Shown piece after piece: positions 1 to 6,796 of a stretch of DNA of 7,330 bases (positions within the stretch are counted from its first letter, which is position 1; every line of letters starts with the position of its first letter). The notes under the pieces were generated by a model that was given only the letters and a program-made list of their open reading frames with translations, ran no database searches and was not told where the DNA came from. The stretch spans positions 1 to 7,330 of the forward strand of contig JAHZKV010000094.1 in assembly GCA_022600215.1 (NCBI GenBank), in the 5' to 3' direction. Position numbers and translations under genes: made by a program. The DNA comes from a bacterium. GTDB lineage: Bacteria > Chlamydiota > Chlamydiia > Chlamydiales > 2-12-FULL-49-11.

Positions 1-176
1 ATCAAATGTTAAAGACTATTATTATGTTGTATAGTAGTTTATAATCACTGACTATATTAGTCTGTTCAGTCTTTACTGGTAATAGTTAATATTATTATTA
101 TGATGGTGTCTGAGGTCAATTCATTTATTTTTCAGAACAATAGTTACCACTGTAGTATTAGTATATTGACACATGT
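1..176. other. AT-rich, repeat-rich segment without a gene
   Basis: I find no supportable reading frame here; the only open frame is a short one in the wrong phase for the oppA remnant that follows. The segment is very AT-rich and holds several short inverted repeats: TAAAGACT (10-17) with AGTCTTTA (68-75), ACTGA (47-51) with TCAGT (66-70), GACTA (50-54) with TAGTC (58-62) around a 3-base loop, and TGGTAA (77-82) with TTACCA (144-149). TATTATTATG occurs twice, at 17-26 and 93-102. It ends exactly where oppA homology begins. It could be the end of a degraded mobile element, a deletion scar, or simple intergenic DNA. I cannot assign it to a known element. Confidence 0.5.
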
Positions 177-419
177 ACAAATAACACTGGATGGGAAAAT
201 GAAGAATTCATATCTGCAATCGATAGTTCCTATACTGCAAAAGACGCAATTACCCGTTCCACCTTTCTTAAAAAAGCAGAAGCAATTTTAACAGATCAAA
301 TGCCCGTTATCCCAATGCATCACCTCGCTCTTACTCATTTAAAGCATGATAAATTAAAGAATTTAGTGCTCACAGAAACAGGGATCTTAGAGTTTAAATG
401 GGCTTACCTCGAAGAGTAA
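177..419 (+). pseudogene. oppA: 5'-truncated oppA remnant (C-terminal 80 codons)
   Basis: Read in the frame starting at 177, these 80 codons plus TAA encode the C-terminal end of an OppA-type peptide-binding protein. They begin TNNTGWE and end FKWAYLEE. Against the tail of the second complete oppA downstream, which is also exactly 80 residues, I count by hand about 35 identities without gaps, including TNNTGWE, PVIP, ETG and FKWAY. There is no in-frame start codon at the boundary, and the frame meets a TAG at 159-161 just upstream. None of the N-terminal four fifths of the protein (signal peptide, lobe I, ligand-binding residues) is present. The remaining codons have no stop or frameshift, so the truncation is either recent or an artefact of assembly. 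It is almost certainly not a functional binding protein. Confidence 0.85.
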
Positions 420-428
420 AAGAGAATT

Positions 429-457
429 TTGCGAAAAAAAGAGTAATCCATTACTAT
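429..457 (+). promoter_or_regulatory. possible sigma66/sigma70-type promoter for oppA
   Basis: TTGCGA (429-434) and TACTAT (452-457) are 17 bases apart, each matching 4 of 6 positions of the bacterial housekeeping consensus. They would start transcription a few bases before the ribosome site AAAGGA (471-476), which is 4 bases upstream of the ATG at 481. TAATCC (444-449) can pair with GGATTA (462-467), so a weak hairpin overlaps the same interval. In DNA this AT-rich such matches arise easily by chance, so this is only a candidate. Confidence 0.3.
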
Positions 458-480
458 AAAAGGATTATTTAAAGGAAAAT

Positions 481-2073
481 ATGAAAAAAATTCCTAACAT
501 TTTTTATCTAATAGCAGCTATTCCCCTGATCTTTTTAACCTCTTGCAAAAAAGGCAAAAGTGGCGCAAGTCTTGCAAAGCAGAAGCAAGAGATCTCTATC
601 AATATAGAAAAAAATCCTGCCACCTTAGATAGTAGAAAATGTACCCTCCTTAGAGACGTCAACCTAATCAGACTTTTTAAAGAAGGCCTTTTTCGACTCA
701 ATCAAAAAGGAGAGATCGTACCAGCTCTTGCAGAGTCTTTTACCCTCCTGCCTGATAATAAGACCTGCATCATCAAGCTAAAGCAATCTCAATGGTCCAA
801 TGGCATCCCCCTTACCGCTTATGATTTTGTCTATGCTTGGAAGTCTGCCCTTGCAAATGATTTTACAGCACCTTCTATCTCCTTATTCTATCCCCTAAAA
901 AATGCAGAGGCCATCGCTAATGGAAAACTCCCTGTAAGCATGCTAGGGGTTCATACTCAAGGGATGTATACCCTTATTGTAGAACTAGAAAAAGAAACAC
1001 CCATTATCAAAGAGCTTTTAGCTCACCCCATTTACTTCCCTGTTCTAGAAAACGTAAATAATACTCATGAGAACTCTTACGTAGGAAATGGTCCATTCTT
1101 AATCGAATCTTACAAAATAAATGATGAAATTATTGCTATCAAAAATAAACGTTATTGGGACAAAAAGGCTGTCAAACTAGATGTTGTACATATGCTATTG
1201 GTAAATCAAGAAACAGCCTATAATCTCTACAAAAAAGGCGAAATCCAACTAGTTGGAGCTCCCTACTCTCATATTCCTCCCGATGCTTTATACAAACTAA
1301 AAGATTGTCCTGAACTCAAAAAAAATGAAATGCTTCGTACTCATTTTATAAGAGTAAATACCAATAAACAACTTCTATCCAATAAAAATTTTCGTAAGGC
1401 ACTAGCTCTTAGCATTGAAAGAAAGAGCGTTGTCAATCATGTTCTATCTGGCGAAGCAAATACTATTACCACTATCATTCCAAATAAAATGAAGAGAAAT
1501 ACTTATGACCCCACACAGGATGGCAATATTGAGCTCGCTAAAAAATATATGGCTCTAGCTCTGGAAGAAGAAGATATTAAAAAAGAATCCCTTGAATCAA
1601 TTACTTTTACCTACTTCGGTTCAGGAAACAACCACAAAATAGCAAAAGCCCTTCAAGTTGGATGGAGAAAAAATCTTTCCCTAGAGATAACGCTTGAGCC
1701 TTTGGAACAAAAAGTCTACCTAGATAGAATTTCTAACGGAGATTACTCCCTTGCAAGTGGAGCTTGGGCTGCAGACTTTGATGACCCTATCAACTTCTTA
1801 GAAGTATTCAAAACAAAAAAGAGCCCTTCCAACTATACAGGATGGGAAGATAAGGCTTTTATCAGCGCACTTGACGAAAGCTTTGTTGCAACTACCCAAA
1901 GTAAACGAGAGGAAAGTCTTTTATCTGCCGAAAGTATTTTAATGGATGCCATGGTTGCTATACCAGTATACCAATACAATATGATATACCTCCAAGCACC
2001 CTCCTTAAAAGGAATAGTAACTGATAAGAGAGGGATATTAGACCTTAAGTGGGCATATTTAGAGCATGAGTAA
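481..2073 (+). CDS. oppA: OppA-type oligopeptide-binding lipoprotein (first complete copy)
   Basis: This is the periplasmic, lipid-anchored substrate-binding component of an oligopeptide ABC importer (SBP family 5). The first 22 residues form a lipoprotein signal: Lys2-Lys3, a hydrophobic core, and lipobox LTSC with Cys22 as the acylation site. The family pattern runs the full length: TLD near residue 50, EGLFR at 68-72, PALAES at 81-86, the WSNGIPLTAYDF signature at 105-116, GNGPF at 202-206, NFRKALALSI at 303-312. SGAWAADFDDP (426-436) matches the E. coli OppA stretch GWCADYNEP, placing Asp432 where E. coli Asp419 holds the peptide amino terminus. The 530-aa length is normal. AAAGGA lies 4 bases before the ATG. 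It is flanked by an oppA remnant upstream and another oppA 66 bases downstream, and no permease gene is present. Specificity (peptides or murein peptides) cannot be read from sequence. Confidence 0.93.
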   Translation: MKKIPNIFYLIAAIPLIFLTSCKKGKSGASLAKQKQEISINIEKNPATLDSRKCTLLRDVNLIRLFKEGLFRLNQKGEIVPALAESFTLLPDNKTCIIKLKQSQWSNGIPLTAYDFVYAWKSALANDFTAPSISLFYPLKNAEAIANGKLPVSMLGVHTQGMYTLIVELEKETPIIKELLAHPIYFPVLENVNNTHENSYVGNGPFLIESYKINDEIIAIKNKRYWDKKAVKLDVVHMLLVNQETAYNLYKKGEIQLVGAPYSHIPPDALYKLKDCPELKKNEMLRTHFIRVNTNKQLLSNKNFRKALALSIERKSVVNHVLSGEANTITTIIPNKMKRNTYDPTQDGNIELAKKYMALALEEEDIKKESLESITFTYFGSGNNHKIAKALQVGWRKNLSLEITLEPLEQKVYLDRISNGDYSLASGAWAADFDDPINFLEVFKTKKSPSNYTGWEDKAFISALDESFVATTQSKREESLLSAESILMDAMVAIPVYQYNMIYLQAPSLKGIVTDKRGILDLKWAYLEHE

Positions 2074-2099
2074 GTTGGGATAGCGAATAAAATAGTCTT

Positions 2100-2139
2100 T
2101 TGATAAGATAGCCCTTTGTATATCATATAAAGGATCTCT
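2100..2139 (+). promoter_or_regulatory. oppA-oppA intergenic spacer with ribosome site and weak promoter match
   Basis: Between the two complete oppA genes lie 66 bases without a clear terminator. TTGATA (2100-2105) would serve as a -35 element, but the best-placed -10 candidates (TATCAT at 2121, TCATAT at 2123) are poor. AAGGA (2130-2134) is 5 bases before the ATG at 2140. The second gene may have its own promoter or be read through from the first. Confidence 0.25.
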
Positions 2140-3741
2140 ATGAAAACCACCCTAAAGTATTTTTCTCTACTCTCTCTTGCCTCTACCCTCCTACTTACAA
2201 GCTGCGGCAGCAACGCTGATAAAAATGCGTGCAGCTCCTCACAAAACTTAACCGTCAATATAGAGGGTGATCCAAATACCCTTGATGGGCGAAAAGCTCG
2301 TACCACTACAGATTATACCCTTATTTGCACCTTTAATGAAGGGCTCTTTCGTACCGATGCCCAAGGAAAAATCTCCCCAGCAATAGCCGATAGCTACACC
2401 ATCTCAAAAGATGGTACGCATTATGAAATTACCTTAAAAGAAACCCTTTGGTCCAATGGCGACCCTGTCACTGCTCATAATTTCATAGATTCATGGAAAT
2501 CTTCTGTCAGAAAAGGCTTTCCTTCCCCTAACCTCTCTTTCCTATACAGCATCAAAAATGCAAGAAATATTAAAAAAGGCTCTCTACCACTAAGCATGCT
2601 AGGAGCTCGAGCAGAAGGTGACTATAAAATTATCATCGATCTAGAATCTCCTGTTCCATTTTTTTTAGAACTCCTCGCTCAAACTGTATTCTTTCCAACA
2701 CACCCTCTAAATGAAGAGGGCATAAATATAGCAAATAATACTTCTGAATACATTTGCAACGGACCCTTTATTTTAGATTCCTGGAAAGCAGCAAATCATA
2801 TAATAGCAAAGAAAAATCCAAACTATTGGGATAGTAAAAACGTAAAGTTACAAACCCTTACCATGCTTATGCTAGACCAAGAAGCTGCTTATAATATGTA
2901 TGAAAATAAAGAAATTGATGTAGTAGGCTCCCCTCTATCAAGCATCCCTCTGGATCATCTGATAAATGTGCAAGAAAGAAGCGATTTAAAAAACAACCCA
3001 TTCTTGTGCACCTATTGGCTGCGTACCAACACCAATAAATACCCCCTTAACAACAAGCATTTCCGAAAAAGCCTTGCCTATTCCATAAATAGAAAAGAAA
3101 TTATCGATCATATTTTTCATGGAAAAGCAGAAATAGCAACAGGTATTGTTCCAAAAACAATGGAATTAAATAATACACCATATTTTCAAGATGGAGATTT
3201 TGAAAAGGCTCAAGATTGTTTACAAATTGCATGTAAAGAGCTCTCCATTTCCAAGAAGAAAATGCCCACTATCACGCTTCTTATTGGAACAAATGAAAAG
3301 AATAGACAAGTAGCAACCGTATTACAAGATACCTGGAGGAAAGAACTTGGTATAAATATTGAAATAGAAGTACTTGAAAGCAAAGTATTCTTTGATCGCG
3401 TTGCTAGACAAGAATATGACTTAGCATGGGGAGCATGGACAGGCGACTATAACGACCCAAGCAACTTCTTAGAGGTTTTTAAAACAAAAGAAGTAGGAAC
3501 AAATAATACTGGCTGGGAAAGCCCTGACTATATCGCTGCTATCAATCAATCCTATGAGCAAATGGAACAAGAAAGTAGAAAAGAATCTTTCATAACAGCA
3601 GAATCTATTATCATGGAAGAGCTCCCTGTGATCCCTGTAATCCATACCACCATGCTATACCTTCAGCAAGAAAAAGTAAAAAATTTTGTAGTACATGAAA
3701 CAGGGAGGGTAGATTTCAAATGGGCATACAAAGAAAACTAG
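2140..3741 (+). CDS. oppA: OppA-type oligopeptide-binding lipoprotein (second complete copy)
   Basis: This is a full-length paralogue of the preceding gene with the same role: lipid-anchored capture of peptides for an ABC importer. The signal ends in lipobox LTSC, with Cys22 as the lipidated residue. Family landmarks appear in the same order: NTLDGRK (46-52), EGLFR (67-71), WSNGDPVTAHNF (104-115), CNGPF (206-210), HFRKSLAYSI (307-316) and GAWTGDYNDP (431-440). Asp436 is the predicted ligand amino-terminus contact equivalent to E. coli OppA Asp419. The protein ends FKWAYKEN, the shared tail of all three oppA copies here. In this copy the sequence before the tail is ETGR rather than the R/T-G-I of the other two. 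The ggg-agg codons of Gly522-Arg523 form the ribosome site of the overlapping downstream gene. The substitutions between copies suggest different peptide preferences, but this is inference. Confidence 0.93.
   Translation: MKTTLKYFSLLSLASTLLLTSCGSNADKNACSSSQNLTVNIEGDPNTLDGRKARTTTDYTLICTFNEGLFRTDAQGKISPAIADSYTISKDGTHYEITLKETLWSNGDPVTAHNFIDSWKSSVRKGFPSPNLSFLYSIKNARNIKKGSLPLSMLGARAEGDYKIIIDLESPVPFFLELLAQTVFFPTHPLNEEGINIANNTSEYICNGPFILDSWKAANHIIAKKNPNYWDSKNVKLQTLTMLMLDQEAAYNMYENKEIDVVGSPLSSIPLDHLINVQERSDLKNNPFLCTYWLRTNTNKYPLNNKHFRKSLAYSINRKEIIDHIFHGKAEIATGIVPKTMELNNTPYFQDGDFEKAQDCLQIACKELSISKKKMPTITLLIGTNEKNRQVATVLQDTWRKELGINIEIEVLESKVFFDRVARQEYDLAWGAWTGDYNDPSNFLEVFKTKEVGTNNTGWESPDYIAAINQSYEQMEQESRKESFITAESIIMEELPVIPVIHTTMLYLQQEKVKNFVVHETGRVDFKWAYKEN
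3703..3722 (+). promoter_or_regulatory. Shine-Dalgarno and start embedded in the oppA tail
   Basis: GGGAGGG (3703-3709) lies inside codons Gly522-Arg523-Val524 of the second oppA. It stands 10 bases upstream of the ATG at 3720, which is made from the last base of the Lys and the first two of the Trp codon of the KWAY tail, read in another frame. The site is a strong GGAGG core at acceptable spacing, and the downstream protein has no other Met before residue 139. Its placement suggests translation coupled to oppA. Confidence 0.7.
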
Positions 3742-4478
3742 CACTACTTTTTAGTACCCTTTTTCTCGCTCCGCTCTTTTCCGTCTCCATCTTCTTAGAT
3801 AACGACTCTAACTACCCACTAAACGCTCAAATTATCGATAACTTAGGCCGCCACTTGGCCCTTATCCCTCTTAAGCCTGGCCAAACCTATATATACGATA
3901 TCTCCCAAGGAGCTTTTGATCCAAACACCAACCAACCATACACCCCCCTCACCGTCATCTTTCTCTGCAGGGGAGCACGCCCATACGACTACTCGCCAAA
4001 ACATAAAAAGCCCAATAAAAATGAAATTCCAAACAACTCCGAATATGTAAACCAATTTGGAATATGGACAGGAGTAGCTAGAGGCTCTTATGTTAATGCT
4101 CTTGGATGTCCTACCGGCGCAAAATCTTGTGTTATGAAAAAGAAACAGGGTGCAAAAAAGAATTTAAAAAAATCCAATACCACCAACTATGGTGCCAATA
4201 ACTGGTCCAATGATGGTGGGCAAAGTTGGACAAATGACGCAGGAAGAGGAATAGGTAGTTGTACAGACGATGGAAGAGCTTGTCAGGGAGATATCGAAAA
4301 GCAAGATAACAAGCGAAAGAAAAGCAATGCACCACCTGCAAAGGATGCATTTGAGAATGATGGCGGCGATAGTTGGTCCAACGATCAAGAAGAGTCCACC
4401 GATGGGAAGAAAAGCCTTCCTGCTCATCAACACTCCAGAAGAACTCCTATGCCATTTGTCGAAAGGCCAAAAGATTAA
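3720..4478 (+). CDS. Secreted protein of unknown function with NDGGxSWxND repeats
   Basis: I do not recognise this 252-aa protein as a named family. Residues 1-24 look like a Sec signal (Arg5, Lys6, then a hydrophobic run). Residues about 25-137 resemble a small beta-rich domain: short hydrophobic strands, a PYTPLTVIFLC segment (73-83), then WTGVARGSYVNALGC and a C-x6-C pair (Cys130, Cys137). From about 138 on the chain becomes Lys/Asn/Asp/Gly-rich and probably disordered, with a repeated 11-mer at 163-173 (SNDGGQSWTND) and 212-222 (ENDGGDSWSND), another Cys pair (181, 188) and a basic, proline-containing end. There is no membrane helix after the signal and no lipobox. It overlaps oppA by 22 bases and so is probably co-translated with it, suggesting an envelope or exported role. 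Convergence with the minus-strand operon leaves 6 bases after its TAA stop. Confidence 0.82.
   Translation: MGIQRKLALLFSTLFLAPLFSVSIFLDNDSNYPLNAQIIDNLGRHLALIPLKPGQTYIYDISQGAFDPNTNQPYTPLTVIFLCRGARPYDYSPKHKKPNKNEIPNNSEYVNQFGIWTGVARGSYVNALGCPTGAKSCVMKKKQGAKKNLKKSNTTNYGANNWSNDGGQSWTNDAGRGIGSCTDDGRACQGDIEKQDNKRKKSNAPPAKDAFENDGGDSWSNDQEESTDGKKSLPAHQHSRRTPMPFVERPKD
4206..4385 (+). repeat. Two diverged copies of a 33-base coding repeat
   Basis: Bases 4206-4238 and 4353-4385 encode SNDGGQSWTND and ENDGGDSWSND in the same frame. Both contain AATGATGG and AGTTGG, with differences mostly at third positions or between similar residues (Q/D, T/S). A further half unit, NWSND, immediately precedes and overlaps the first copy. 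The interval spans both units and the 114-base spacer between them. Confidence 0.7.
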
Positions 4479-4520
4479 TGCCCTCTAAAAGCAACATCCC
4501 GCAGATAAAATAAAGGGCAT
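4478..4520. terminator. Weak inverted repeat at the convergent gene ends
   Basis: ATGCCCT (4478-4484) is the reverse complement of AGGGCAT (4514-4520), with a 29-base loop, at the point where the plus and minus gene blocks meet. The stem is short, and most of it lies in the 3' codons of the minus-strand gene. There is no T run on the plus side and only TTTT a few bases beyond on the minus side. It could be a modest two-way terminator; chance is a real alternative. Confidence 0.25.
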
Positions 4521-5027
4521 GGAAACGCTCTCTTTAGTAAAAGCAGTACCCAAATTTTCACTATAATTCACCATCTTTACAGAGAAGACAAACGCTGCAG
4601 CCTTCACTCCAACAGCTAAAAAATGCTGATACACAATATTTGCTCGAAAATCAATCTCCCCTAGCTCCTTTTTAGACAAATAGGTAGGGCCACCAAGGCT
4701 AAGCTCCACAAAGGGAGTAACTGTCAGCAAAGATAAAGGGGAGAGCCGTGCAGATAAATAAGTAGTATACGCATACATCTCATCACCCACCACATCATAG
4801 CGAGCAAGGGAAGTCCCTCCATATAAAGAAAGAATAGAAGAGGGGTTGATAGGATAGCAAAGGGTAAGCATATATGCAGACTCAATATCCTCTCTCTCCC
4901 ATTTTGTCTGGATCTTATCCAAATGGATCTCTTTCTCCTCATAAAAACCCCTATCATAATAGGAGAAGTGAATTTCTTGGGAAAATAAAGGGATTGCAGC
5001 AAGCAAACACCCAATTAAACGATACAT
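4485..5027 (-). CDS. PagL-like / acyloxyacyl hydrolase-type outer-membrane beta-barrel
   Basis: This 180-aa protein starts with a signal peptide (MYRLIGCLLAAIPLFS), contains alternating beta-strands throughout and ends in Phe, as outer-membrane barrels do. The C-terminal half matches the lipid A 3-O-deacylase PagL family: TPFVELSLGGPTYLSKKELG (104-123) parallels the family's KPFIEAGIG region, then AVGVK, then NYSENLG (154-160) where PagL has HYSNAGL, and ESVS (166-169) where PagL has ESYS. PagL uses a His-x-Ser and a downstream Glu; here Ser156 and Glu166 are present but the His position is Asn154 (codon AAT). I chose the ATG at 5027 over an in-frame GTG at 5042 because GGAGGA (minus strand, 5036-5031) directly precedes it and the signal peptide then starts cleanly. 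It overlaps ygfA by 13 bases and is the last gene of the operon. Enzymatic activity is doubtful. Confidence 0.7.
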   Translation of the reverse strand: MYRLIGCLLAAIPLFSQEIHFSYYDRGFYEEKEIHLDKIQTKWEREDIESAYMLTLCYPINPSSILSLYGGTSLARYDVVGDEMYAYTTYLSARLSPLSLLTVTPFVELSLGGPTYLSKKELGEIDFRANIVYQHFLAVGVKAAAFVFSVKMVNYSENLGTAFTKESVSMPFILSAGCCF

Positions 5028-5536
5028 AGTTCCTCCATACACACATCATGAGCTTCTATCGGTAAAAGCTCATCTGAAAACTGCTCCTTAAATAATAATC
5101 CTACCACTTTAACCTTTTTTCCCTCTAAAAATCGATCATAATATCCCTTCCCAAAACCAATCCTTCCTCCTTTGCGATCAAAAGCAATACCAGGAACCAC
5201 CACAAAGTTAATACTATTATTCCTAGAACAACTATCCACAGGCTCCAAAAACTGGTGAGAAAAAGTTTTCAACTCTTTTTCCATACTGTTAACTTCATAT
5301 GGGACAAGGGATTCCCCCTCTATTTTTGGCAATGATAAACGATGTTGTTTAGAAAGAATATCATTAAAAGAATAAGTATCTACCTCATCAGGGAGGGAGT
5401 AGTATGAAAGGATATGATCATAACCGGCAGATAAACGCAGTAACTCCTTGCAAGCAACTTCGGCAGCCTCTTCCCTTCGGTCAGAAGAAAGCAAGGCGCG
5501 CCTATCACGATAAAAATCCCTTACCTTTTTTTTCAT
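5015..5536 (-). CDS. ygfA: 5-formyltetrahydrofolate cyclo-ligase (MTHFS)
   Basis: This cytoplasmic enzyme uses ATP to convert 5-formyl-THF to 5,10-methenyl-THF, returning the storage form of folate to one-carbon metabolism. The 173-aa length is typical. The diagnostic block is VPGIAFDRKGGRIGFGKGYY followed by DRFL (114-137), with the glycine-rich GFGKGYYDR loop of the family. SLPDEVDT (47-54) carries the conserved Glu51 seen in the substrate site, and the C-terminal PIEAHD (159-164) matches the family's E-x-HD element. The N-terminus is basic (MKKKVRDFYRDRR), as expected. The ATG directly follows the TAG stop of the MORN-variant lipoprotein gene (TAGATG on the minus strand) with no good ribosome site, so reinitiation is likely. 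From memory, the same neighbour order occurs in C. trachomatis (CT647-CT648-CT649), where recA follows; here a barrel gene follows instead. Confidence 0.95.
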   Translation of the reverse strand: MKKKVRDFYRDRRALLSSDRREEAAEVACKELLRLSAGYDHILSYYSLPDEVDTYSFNDILSKQHRLSLPKIEGESLVPYEVNSMEKELKTFSHQFLEPVDSCSRNNSINFVVVPGIAFDRKGGRIGFGKGYYDRFLEGKKVKVVGLLFKEQFSDELLPIEAHDVCMEELCIV

Positions 5537-6796
5537 CTACTCTGCTGGGCTCCCATTATAATAGGAGACTTTTCGTAATAAGATTCCATTTTTATCATAA
5601 ATATGGGCCGTTCCCATTCCATCAATTACACGAGAGATAGGAGAGACATCGCCCTTGCGCAGATATTTTCCATTTACAAGCTTATCTTGTGCATACTCCT
5701 CTATCATCATCAACGAGCTATCTTCATACCAACAAAGGGAAGCCCCCTCTTTTTTATGGTCACACATCTCTCTCTCACTTTCTTGTATCCCATTTGGATA
5801 CCAAGTAGAAACCTTCCCGTGAATCACTCCCTCTTTCCATGTTACCAATAATTTCTTTCGAAGCTCCGCTCCTTGATTAGATGGATAATATAATATCTCT
5901 TCCCCATCTTTTTTATCATGGGCTAAATAATAGGTAGAAAGGATGGTACGATTAGGCGCAAAAAGGGTTACTTTACCCTCTATTTTACCATCTTGATACT
6001 CCTTCGTAGAAAAAAGGCTTCCCCCTACAAACTCTGGTCGAAGACCATTACTATTTTCAATTTTCGAAAATAAAGAGCCATCCATGTCTTTATATTCACC
6101 ATAAACCAAACGTCCATTTATAAAGACCTCTTCGTATGCTCCTTCCTTATCACTTCCTTTGAAAAAGCTCTCCCCATCTTGCTCGCCATCCTTATAATGT
6201 GCCACAAGCAAGAGCTCCCCCTTATTGCTATACCCTTTCTCCACGCCATGAATCTTCCCTTTGACATAAGGAACTACTTTCTTTAGCTCCCCATTACTAT
6301 AGAAATAATGAGCCACGCCCTGCTCTTTTCCACCTTTATAAGGGATCACAGCTATGGTATTTCCTTCTTCATCAAAGACCTTTGACTCCCCATCAAACAC
6401 CCAAGAGGTCTTGGCCGCATCCGTAACATCCGCTATTCCTTCTGAAATAAAAGCAGAGATTTTTAAAGCCCCTGATGGATAATATTCCTCAAACACCCCA
6501 TGAGCTCTATTCATTTTTGTTTCTAAGTACTGCCACAATAAACCATTATCATGATACAAAGTGATGACGCCACGATCTTCCCTATCGTATATACGAACCA
6601 CTTTTTGGTGGTGAGAGGGAGCTTTTATATTTCCCTTCTCATATTTTTTTCTATCTTTTACGTCACTAATGGTCTTGGTATATCCATTTCGATCTACAAT
6701 TTGCAGATGTACTAGCTCCTTTTTTGTATATCTTTGACAAGAGCTTACCAATCCTAGCAGGAGAGCTGCAGCTAAACAAAATGTCCTCTTCTTCAC
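5537..6796 (-). CDS. MORN-variant / YwqK-like repeat lipoprotein
   Basis: This is a 419-aa lipoprotein: basic start MKKR, hydrophobic stretch, lipobox VSSC with Cys20. From about residue 75 to the end it consists of roughly ten degenerate repeats of about 20-24 residues of the form HG-x4-YYPSG-x-L-x5-Y-x-x-G. Examples are HGVFEEYYPSGALK (99-112), QGVAHYFYSNGELKK (159-173), HGVEKGYSNKGELL (183-196) and HGKVSTWYPNGIQE (326-339). This is the MORN-variant pattern of the YwqK family, labelled 'antitoxin' in databases, although nothing here supports a toxin-antitoxin role. Position and architecture fit chlamydial CT648 (from memory). The start is GTG at 6796, supported by AGAGGA 4 bases upstream (minus strand 6806-6801) and by the signal peptide. 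Its GTG overlaps the TGA stop of the preceding gene (GTGA). Molecular function is unknown; it is likely a repeat scaffold on the inner or outer membrane. Confidence 0.85.
   Translation of the reverse strand: MKKRTFCLAAALLLGLVSSCQRYTKKELVHLQIVDRNGYTKTISDVKDRKKYEKGNIKAPSHHQKVVRIYDREDRGVITLYHDNGLLWQYLETKMNRAHGVFEEYYPSGALKISAFISEGIADVTDAAKTSWVFDGESKVFDEEGNTIAVIPYKGGKEQGVAHYFYSNGELKKVVPYVKGKIHGVEKGYSNKGELLLVAHYKDGEQDGESFFKGSDKEGAYEEVFINGRLVYGEYKDMDGSLFSKIENSNGLRPEFVGGSLFSTKEYQDGKIEGKVTLFAPNRTILSTYYLAHDKKDGEEILYYPSNQGAELRKKLLVTWKEGVIHGKVSTWYPNGIQESEREMCDHKKEGASLCWYEDSSLMMIEEYAQDKLVNGKYLRKGDVSPISRVIDGMGTAHIYDKNGILLRKVSYYNGSPAE

Noticed and set aside
100..291. Open frame of 63 codons starting in the AT-rich segment.
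   Set aside because: It runs out of phase through the first half of the oppA remnant, whose own frame has clear homology; it has no ribosome site or recognisable sequence.
442..469. Hairpin AGTAATCC/GGATTATT downstream of the oppA remnant as an intrinsic terminator.
   Set aside because: The stem is AT-rich with a G-U pair and a 12-base loop, and no T run follows; it overlaps the candidate promoter of the next oppA.
1833..2306. Minus-strand open frame of 157 codons across the junction of the two oppA genes.
   Set aside because: It overlaps two well-supported plus-strand genes and their spacer, has no family features, and its length is plausible for a shadow frame.
4164..4433. Antisense hydrophobic frame of 89 codons (an 87-codon version starts at ATG 4427 with GGAG 5 bases upstream), resembling a small membrane protein.
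   Set aside because: It lies wholly opposite the Asn/Asp/Lys-rich tail of the 252-aa gene. Complements of such codons give Ile/Val/Phe/Leu automatically, so the hydrophobicity is expected by chance. Only a conserved protein match or antisense transcript would revive it.
5028..5042. GTG start at 5042 for the PagL-like gene, giving 5 extra residues.
   Set aside because: The GGAGGA ribosome site falls inside those extra codons, just before the ATG at 5027, and the signal peptide is normal from that ATG.
5537..6796. Toxin-antitoxin module, suggested by the YwqK 'antitoxin' label of this repeat family.
   Set aside because: The protein is a large lipoprotein, neither neighbour resembles a toxin, and the label derives from family naming rather than from anything in this sequence.
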